This document shows positions 5,623 to 8,455 of a stretch of DNA of 8,455 nt, piece by piece. The notes below the pieces were generated by a model. That model was not told where the DNA came from. It was given only the letters and a program-made list of their open reading frames with translations, and ran no database searches. Location of the stretch: NCBI GenBank assembly GCA_937907205.1, contig CALESE010000127.1, forward strand, positions 1-8,455, in the 5' to 3' direction. Made by a program: the position numbers and the translations under genes. Each line of letters starts with the position of its first letter. The stretch's first letter is position 1. This DNA is from an uncultured Romboutsia sp. (GTDB taxonomy: Bacteria > Bacillota > Clostridia > Peptostreptococcales > Peptostreptococcaceae).

Positions 5623-6057
5623 TTAAATCTCCTTTTCTAATTGATTTAGATTCTTTGATAAAGTTCTTACATATTGATCATTTACTGTGCCTTGTATAGA
5701 ATCAAATATTTTTGCAAAATCTTCTAATAAGTTAAAATTATTTTCAGTCTTCATTTCATTAGTTACTTTTTTCATGTAAGCAGCAACTTTTATTAATTCC
5801 CTTGATAAATTATAAAGTTCATTTTCTTCTAATATATCAAAGTCTTTAGGATGTATTAGAACATTTAAAGCACCCTCTTGCTCTTTTTGATAAGACTCTA
5901 TAAATGAATTTATAGCAACTCTTGTAACAGATGCTAAAGTAACTTCTGCACCAGTGTGCTTAATCTCATTATGAATTGTATCAACTATATCAAGTAATTT
6001 ATTTTCTGCATCTTCAGAAATTCTAATTGTTATTGGCTTAGTTTTTTGTTTTGACAT
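5623..6057 (-). CDS. Ribbon-helix-helix DNA-binding protein, about 144 aa
   Basis: The N-terminus KPITIRISEDAENKL followed by two helices (to about residue 57, NSFIESYQKEQ) is a MetJ/Arc-type ribbon-helix-helix domain, which binds DNA as a dimer through the strand. The remaining 85 residues are helical and leucine rich, with no family I recognise. I chose the ATG at 6057, which has GGAG 13 bases upstream; the longer frame from 6117 lacks a ribosome site and begins right at the predicted transcript start. It is the first gene of the capsid operon, four bases before the capsid start. It may be an operon regulator, a satellite control factor or a relaxosome-type accessory protein; no relaxase is present, so the last is unlikely. 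Confidence 0.75.
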   Translation of the reverse strand: MSKQKTKPITIRISEDAENKLLDIVDTIHNEIKHTGAEVTLASVTRVAINSFIESYQKEQEGALNVLIHPKDFDILEENELYNLSRELIKVAAYMKKVTNEMKTENNFNLLEDFAKIFDSIQGTVNDQYVRTLSKNLNQLEKEI

Positions 6058-6133
6058 CAGATTTTGAATTCTCCTCTCTCTTACTTGTACATATTGTAAC
6101 TCATAATTACATAACATACAATATTTTTTATAT

Positions 6134-6163
6134 ATTATCTTTATTTAATCAAATTAAAGTAAA
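6134..6163 (-). promoter_or_regulatory. Promoter of the RHH-capsid operon
   Basis: TTTACT (6163-6158) and GATAAT (6139-6134) with an 18-base spacer on the minus strand. The spacer contains an imperfect 21-base dyad (CTTTA...TAAAG, 6140-6160), and a further inverted repeat, TCTGAAAA/TTTTCAGA, lies upstream at 6165-6172 and 6191-6198. Both are candidate operators, perhaps for the ribbon-helix-helix protein of this operon. Confidence 0.5.
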
Positions 6164-6277
6164 ATCTGAAAACACTTTATTTACATTAAATTTTCAGACA
6201 ACTTAATTTTTTAAGTATGTATATCTTTTTTTTAGCAATTTCACTTAATAAAATAAAGTTTGTTTTTTGTGCAATAA

Positions 6278-6311
6278 AAAAGTAGACAAAAGATAACTTT
6301 TATCTACTTTT
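6278..6311 (-). terminator. Terminator after the 189-aa gene and the helicase relic
   Basis: AAAAGTAGA-c-AAAAG, loop ATAA, CTTTT-a-TCTACTTTT: 14 pairs and one mismatch. On the minus strand TTTTTT ATT follows. It ends transcription coming from the 189-aa gene before the capsid-operon promoter. Confidence 0.8.
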
Positions 6312-6446
6312 AGTAGTATTTATTTTAATTTGTTTGCCTGTGCATGGGTTAGGCAATATATTTTTATAAAAATAGTTGTCTAACTGGTGCACACTTCTAT
6401 GCCTAGTTTCTACAACTACATAATTATCCTTTATAATGCTCCCTAA
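6300..6446 (-). pseudogene. Relic of the replication helicase 3' region
   Basis: Read on the minus strand this gives LGSIIKDNYVVVETRH, HQLDNYFYKNILPNPC and KQIKIN, matching residues of the helicase C-terminal region encoded around 7735-7877 (LGSIIKDNYIVEETRH, HQLDNYFYKNIVPNPC, KQIKIN). Two differences are in-frame losses of two and three codons. It has no start codon, begins next to the stop of the 189-aa gene and ends at a TAA. It is a duplicated or recombined fragment, probably a scar from module exchange with a related plasmid. Confidence 0.8.
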
Positions 6447-6463
6447 AAATTCACTAGATGTAA

Positions 6464-7033
6464 TTAGTCAGAGTATTTTTCTATATATTCTTCTAGTGCC
6501 ATAGATAAAAGGTCTTGATTACTATACTTCTTATTTTGGTTACAGAACCTTTTCCATTTTTCTAAAGTTTCATTATATATACGAACAGAAGTCGATTTTG
6601 CATTGGTCTTAAACTCTTTTATATGTATTCCAATTGGAGCTACAACTTCAATTATATTTGTAGTATCTTTGTAGTATGTTCCGTCCCTATGCTCCTTTAC
6701 TATATTTAAAATTTCATCTTTTGCATTTATCAACTCTAGTAAATCATTTTTATATACTTGTAGTATATTTGTAGTATATTTGTGTTCACCTGAGTTTAAT
6801 AGAATACTATTGTCTTTATCATTACTTTGTAGTATACCTGTGGTATGTTTGTAGTATTCCTTATCCTTTTGAGAATACTTATATCCAGCTTCTTTTATTA
6901 TTTTTTGAAGTGCCTTTTCTCCTAACCCTATATCTTCCCTTATTCTAATTACAGTTTGACCTTCTTTTAACTTTTCATTTAGATAATTTATCTTATCATC
7001 TATACTTAAATCTAAAAATTGAGCCTTGTCCAT
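6464..7033 (-). CDS. Two-domain DNA-binding regulator with internal repeats, 189 aa
   Basis: Residues about 24-52 (EGQTVIRIREDIGLGEKALQKIIKEAGY) read as a helix-turn-helix; residues 147-187 (STSVRIYNETLEKWKRF...SNQDLLSMALEEYIEKY) as a ribbon-helix-helix. The middle has three similar peptides, YYKHTTGILQ (60-69), HKYTTNILQVYK (84-95) and YYKDTTNIIEV (120-130). These are encoded by 11-bp DNA repeats that also occur at the gene's own promoter (7049-7075), so the protein is probably an autorepressor that also binds inside its own gene. GGAGGG lies five bases before the ATG. It could be a copy-control or partition (ParR-like) protein; no partition ATPase is encoded. The helicase relic and a terminator follow. 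Confidence 0.75.
   Translation of the reverse strand: MDKAQFLDLSIDDKINYLNEKLKEGQTVIRIREDIGLGEKALQKIIKEAGYKYSQKDKEYYKHTTGILQSNDKDNSILLNSGEHKYTTNILQVYKNDLLELINAKDEILNIVKEHRDGTYYKDTTNIIEVVAPIGIHIKEFKTNAKSTSVRIYNETLEKWKRFCNQNKKYSNQDLLSMALEEYIEKYSD
6658..6679. repeat. 11-bp repeat cluster A, two units
   Basis: TTGTAGTATCT and TTGTAGTATGT in tandem, exactly 11 bp apart, inside the 189-aa gene. Confidence 0.75.
6758..6790. repeat. 11-bp repeat cluster B, two units plus one decayed
   Basis: Two identical TTGTAGTATAT units followed in register by the degenerate TTGTGTTCACC, inside the 189-aa gene. Confidence 0.75.
6827..6859. repeat. 11-bp repeat cluster C, three units
   Basis: TTGTAGTATAC, CTGTGGTATGT and TTGTAGTATTC in exact 11-bp register, inside the 189-aa gene. 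Confidence 0.75.
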
Positions 7034-7048
7034 AAAGTCCCTCCAAAA

Positions 7049-7075
7049 TTGTAGTATACTTGTGATATACTACAA
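7049..7075. promoter_or_regulatory. Operator of the 189-aa gene (11-bp repeat cluster D)
   Basis: Two direct units (TTGTAGTATAC, TTGTGATATAC) overlap a perfect inverted repeat TTGTAGTATA-7 bp-TATACTACAA. It lies between the predicted -10 box and the Shine-Dalgarno site of the 189-aa gene, where a bound protein would block transcription. Confidence 0.65.
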
Positions 7076-7079
7076 ACAT

Positions 7080-7109
7080 ACTATAAAATCTTTTTATTTA
7101 ATACTTTAA
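7080..7109 (-). promoter_or_regulatory. Possible promoter of the 189-aa gene
   Basis: TTAAAG (7109-7104) and TATAGT (7085-7080) with an 18-base spacer on the minus strand. The start would fall inside the operator. Its -35 box overlaps that of the divergent toxin promoter. Confidence 0.4.
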
Positions 7110-7134
7110 ATATTAGATGTATTTAGTTTATAAT
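7105..7134 (+). promoter_or_regulatory. Promoter of the toxin mRNA
   Basis: TTTAAA (7105-7110), 18 bases, TATAAT (7129-7134) on the plus strand; predicted start at about 7141, the first base of the GGAAATTACAATCTA tract that is also found at the antitoxin RNA's 5' end. Confidence 0.6.
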
Positions 7135-7189
7135 ATAAAAGGAAATTACAATCTAAGAGTGATGATTTCTATACAAAAGATAAAACCTG

Positions 7190-7218
7190 CTTTCCAATAC
7201 TCCAAGGAAAGGGGGTGA
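7190..7218 (+). promoter_or_regulatory. Strong ribosome site of the toxin with a masking hairpin
   Basis: AAAGGGGGTGA ends four bases before the ATG, an unusually long Shine-Dalgarno site typical of type I toxins. CTTTCC (7190-7195) pairs with GGAAAG (7206-7211), which holds the first part of it; an added ACC/GGT pairing could hold more. Confidence 0.55.
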
Positions 7219-7222
7219 ATGT

Positions 7223-7336
7223 ATGGAAATTTTAAATTTTATAATAAATAATTCAGATGCTTTGATACTTAGTATCTTAGGAGCATTTATTTATGATAAA
7301 ATAAAAAATCACTCTGACGGCAATAAGAGTGATTAA
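7223..7336 (+). CDS. Small membrane toxin of a type I toxin-antitoxin system, 37 aa
   Basis: The only plus-strand gene. The peptide starts MEILNFIINNSDALILSILG, has one hydrophobic membrane segment (about 3-24) and a charged tail (YDKIKNHSDGNKSD), the build of Fst-like and clostridial type I toxins that depolarise the membrane when over-made. The long Shine-Dalgarno site, the long 5' leader (about 80 nt), the hairpin over the ribosome site and a convergent RNA on the other strand all support this. The last 10 codons form half of the bidirectional terminator at 7307-7334. On a plasmid such a system kills cells that lose it. I cannot assign it to a named family from sequence alone. Confidence 0.75.
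   Translation: MEILNFIINNSDALILSILGAFIYDKIKNHSDGNKSD
7303..7334. terminator. Bidirectional terminator of the toxin-antitoxin locus
   Basis: AATCACTCT (7307-7315) and AGAGTGATT (7326-7334), nine perfect pairs with a 10-base loop. On the minus strand TTTT ATTTT follows, a good terminator for the antitoxin. On the plus strand the U-tract is poor, so the toxin mRNA probably runs on to about 7407. Confidence 0.75.
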
Positions 7337-7405
7337 AATAAATAATTTTATTTAGTTATCTTTATAGAAATCACACCCTATTCCACTAGATTGTAATTTC
7401 TTTTT
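7303..7405 (-). ncRNA. Antisense RNA antitoxin
   Basis: Predicted minus-strand RNA of about 100 nt, from the TATAAT boxes at 7422-7412 to the terminator at 7307-7334, where it overlaps the toxin's 3' coding end and all of its 3' untranslated region. Its 5' part repeats the toxin mRNA's 5' tract (GAAATTACAATCTA, then GATTTCTATA and AAAGATAA) in the same sense. Convergent RNAs meeting at a shared terminator are the layout of pAD1 par and clostridial type I systems. Confidence 0.6.
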
Positions 7406-7407
7406 TT
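7367..7407 (+). terminator. Second terminator of the toxin mRNA
   Basis: GAAATCACA (7367-7375) pairs with TGTAATTTC (7392-7400), eight of nine, followed by seven T (7401-7407). The same 3' arm is also complementary to the mRNA's own 5' end (7142-7155), so a long-range fold is possible. Confidence 0.5.
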
Positions 7408-7411
7408 ATTG

Positions 7412-7422
7412 ATTATATTATA
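7412..7422 (-). promoter_or_regulatory. -10 region of the antitoxin RNA promoter
   Basis: Two overlapping TATAAT boxes (7422-7417 and 7417-7412) on the minus strand, just upstream of the AAAAAAAGAAATTAC tract. No good -35 box is visible at 16-18 bases. Confidence 0.45.
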
Positions 7423-7473
7423 GCCTATATTAAGAAAAAATACTATAAGGTTTATCATCAAAAAAACTTTGTA

Positions 7474-7503
7474 TTGATTATTAAGTATTTTTTAGACTAT
7501 AAT
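7474..7503 (+). promoter_or_regulatory. Possible plus-strand promoter facing the helicase terminator
   Basis: TTGATT, 18 bases, TATAAT. It would make a short RNA through the hairpin at 7522-7556 and on into the antisense strand of the helicase gene's 3' end. No coding frame follows. Function unknown. Confidence 0.4.
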
Positions 7504-7513
7504 ACTATTGTAT

Positions 7514-7556
7514 AAAAAAAAGAGTGTTAAAGGACGGCGAAATCACAATAACACTC
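7514..7556 (-). terminator. Terminator of the replication operon
   Basis: GAGTGTTA (7522-7529) and TAACACTC (7549-7556), eight perfect pairs with a 19-base loop; on the minus strand eight U follow (7521-7514). It begins eight bases after the helicase stop codon. Confidence 0.85.
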
Positions 7557-7563
7557 AATTTGT

Positions 7564-8455
7564 TTATTTGCTATTAAAGATTTTATTAATATTTAAAATC
7601 TCTTTAGCTTCGTTACTATCAACGATAGATTTATAACGTCTATCAATGATATTTTCGAGGCTTTTTTCGTTTATATCAGATAAATTGTTTTCTAAAATCA
7701 TATCATTGACCGTTCTAAAATCTTTAATAGCATTTATTTTAATTTGTTTATTTTTTTCTTCGTTGCATGGATTAGGCACTATATTTTTATAAAAATAGTT
7801 GTCTAATTGGTGCAACATAGTAAATTTATGTCTAGTTTCTTCAACTATATAATTATCTTTTATAATACTCCCTAAGGTTTTAATGGATAATTTCAATCCT
7901 GGTATTACAATTTCTAAAGATTTTATAAATAATTCAAGGTGTTCTTGAGTGTAGCTTATACCTGGTTTAAATTCTTGCATTATTAAACTATGAAGTCTAT
8001 TTTCTACTAAGTTAGTATTTATAAGTTGAGGATAGTTGTTTTCTATTTTTCTAAATACGATTTTATTTAATTGACTAAATATCTTACCTCTTTTTGCATT
8101 TCCTAAATTACACATATACCAAGCAAATTCATAAGTGAAGTTATTTTCAACAACATATTTTGTATATAGATCTATTAGTTTTTTGTTGCTTCCAATATTT
8201 ATAAGGTCTTTTATATTAAATTTATTTAATTGTTCAATGATATATTTTTCATTTAGCCCATTATTTACAAGGTAGTTATATAATTTATTTGATATTTTAT
8301 TTTTTAAAATTTCATTAGCTCCTACTAATACATCTAAATGCTCACTTAACATATTTCTAGCTTCTTCCTCATCAATCTTTAGTATCTTCTTAAATGTCTT
8401 TTTAGCTTTGCTATTATCCTCATTTACTTCGATTATTGATATATTCATGAAGTAC
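7564..8455 (-). CDS. Replication protein, C-terminal part of the 852-aa CHC2-SF2 helicase gene
   Basis: This is the 3' end of the gene that starts at 1722; bases 8401-8455 are the same DNA as 1-55. The codons at 8448 and 48 are the same Met codon (Met559), which is internal: upstream it reads HEYF with no stop and no Shine-Dalgarno site, so this is not a separate 294-aa gene. The 294 residues are lysine, asparagine and isoleucine rich and mostly helical in composition, with no domain I recognise; they may be an origin-binding or protein-contact domain. A strong minus-strand terminator (7522-7556) follows the TAA stop. A decayed copy of about 49 codons of this region lies at 6300-6446. Confidence 0.8.
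   Translation of the reverse strand, partial: YFMNISIIEVNEDNSKAKKTFKKILKIDEEEARNMLSEHLDVLVGANEILKNKISNKLYNYLVNNGLNEKYIIEQLNKFNIKDLINIGSNKKLIDLYTKYVVENNFTYEFAWYMCNLGNAKRGKIFSQLNKIVFRKIENNYPQLINTNLVENRLHSLIMQEFKPGISYTQEHLELFIKSLEIVIPGLKLSIKTLGSIIKDNYIVEETRHKFTMLHQLDNYFYKNIVPNPCNEEKNKQIKINAIKDFRTVNDMILENNLSDINEKSLENIIDRRYKSIVDSNEAKEILNINKIFNSK
8401..8455. repeat. Terminal overlap, right copy (identical to 1-55)
   Basis: Right-hand copy of the 55-base overlap. Removing it leaves an 8,400-bp circle. A true short direct terminal repeat of a linear genome is the alternative, but it would have to fall inside a conserved gene. Confidence 0.95.

Noticed and set aside
6058..6117. 20-codon N-terminal extension of the ribbon-helix-helix protein
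   Set aside because: The ATG at 6117 has no Shine-Dalgarno site and sits almost at the predicted transcript start; the GGAG site lies inside the extension and serves the ATG at 6057.
6658..6859. CRISPR-like array in the repeated part of the 189-aa gene
   Set aside because: Units are 11 bp in direct tandem without spacers, and lie in a coding frame; they are iterons or operators.
8401..8448. Start of an independent 294-aa gene at 8448
   Set aside because: The same Met codon at base 48 is internal to the frame that starts at 1722, with no stop and no Shine-Dalgarno site before it.

Overview
The window is a complete circular replicon of 8,400 bp. Bases 1-55 are repeated exactly at 8401-8455, and a long minus-strand reading frame runs through the joint without interruption, so the ends are an assembly overlap. 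The DNA is very AT-rich, uses purine-rich Shine-Dalgarno sites of the GGAGG type, and has many hairpin-plus-U-tract terminators and a small type I toxin locus. Together these suggest a low-GC Bacillota host, most likely a clostridial gut anaerobe; the species cannot be told. All genes except one small toxin lie on the minus strand.

Replication module (1-2405, joined across the ends to 7564-8400): a promoter near 2376-2405 makes a leader of about 270 nt. It is followed by a 124-aa protein of unknown function and, overlapping it by one base, an 852-aa protein with a DnaG-type CHC2 zinc finger and an SF2 helicase core. The leader carries a textbook attenuator. A plus-strand antisense RNA (about 2240-2356) with a near-consensus promoter covers an antiterminator segment, and an intrinsic terminator lies just before the Shine-Dalgarno site. 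This is copy-number control of the pT181/pIP501 kind. A 65-bp direct repeat flanks the next gene (2563-2937, unknown).

Virus-like module (3229-6163): a ribbon-helix-helix DNA-binding protein and an HK97-fold major capsid protein form one operon ended by a good terminator. A short tyrosine recombinase and an HNH endonuclease form the next. No portal, terminase, capsid protease or tail gene is present anywhere on the circle. The element therefore looks like a plasmid-form phage satellite, or a plasmid that kept a capsid gene, which would need a helper phage to be packaged. A 200-bp non-coding stretch beside the HNH gene is a candidate place for a packaging site.

Stability and control module (6300-7520): a two-domain DNA-binding protein whose promoter and own coding sequence both carry 11-bp repeats that are probably its binding sites; a relic of the helicase gene's 3' end just downstream of it; and a convergent type I toxin-antitoxin locus (37-aa membrane peptide on the plus strand, antisense RNA on the minus strand, shared bidirectional terminator). 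The parts fit together as copy control plus post-segregational killing to keep the circle in the cell, with a capsid/HNH/recombinase set for movement between cells.
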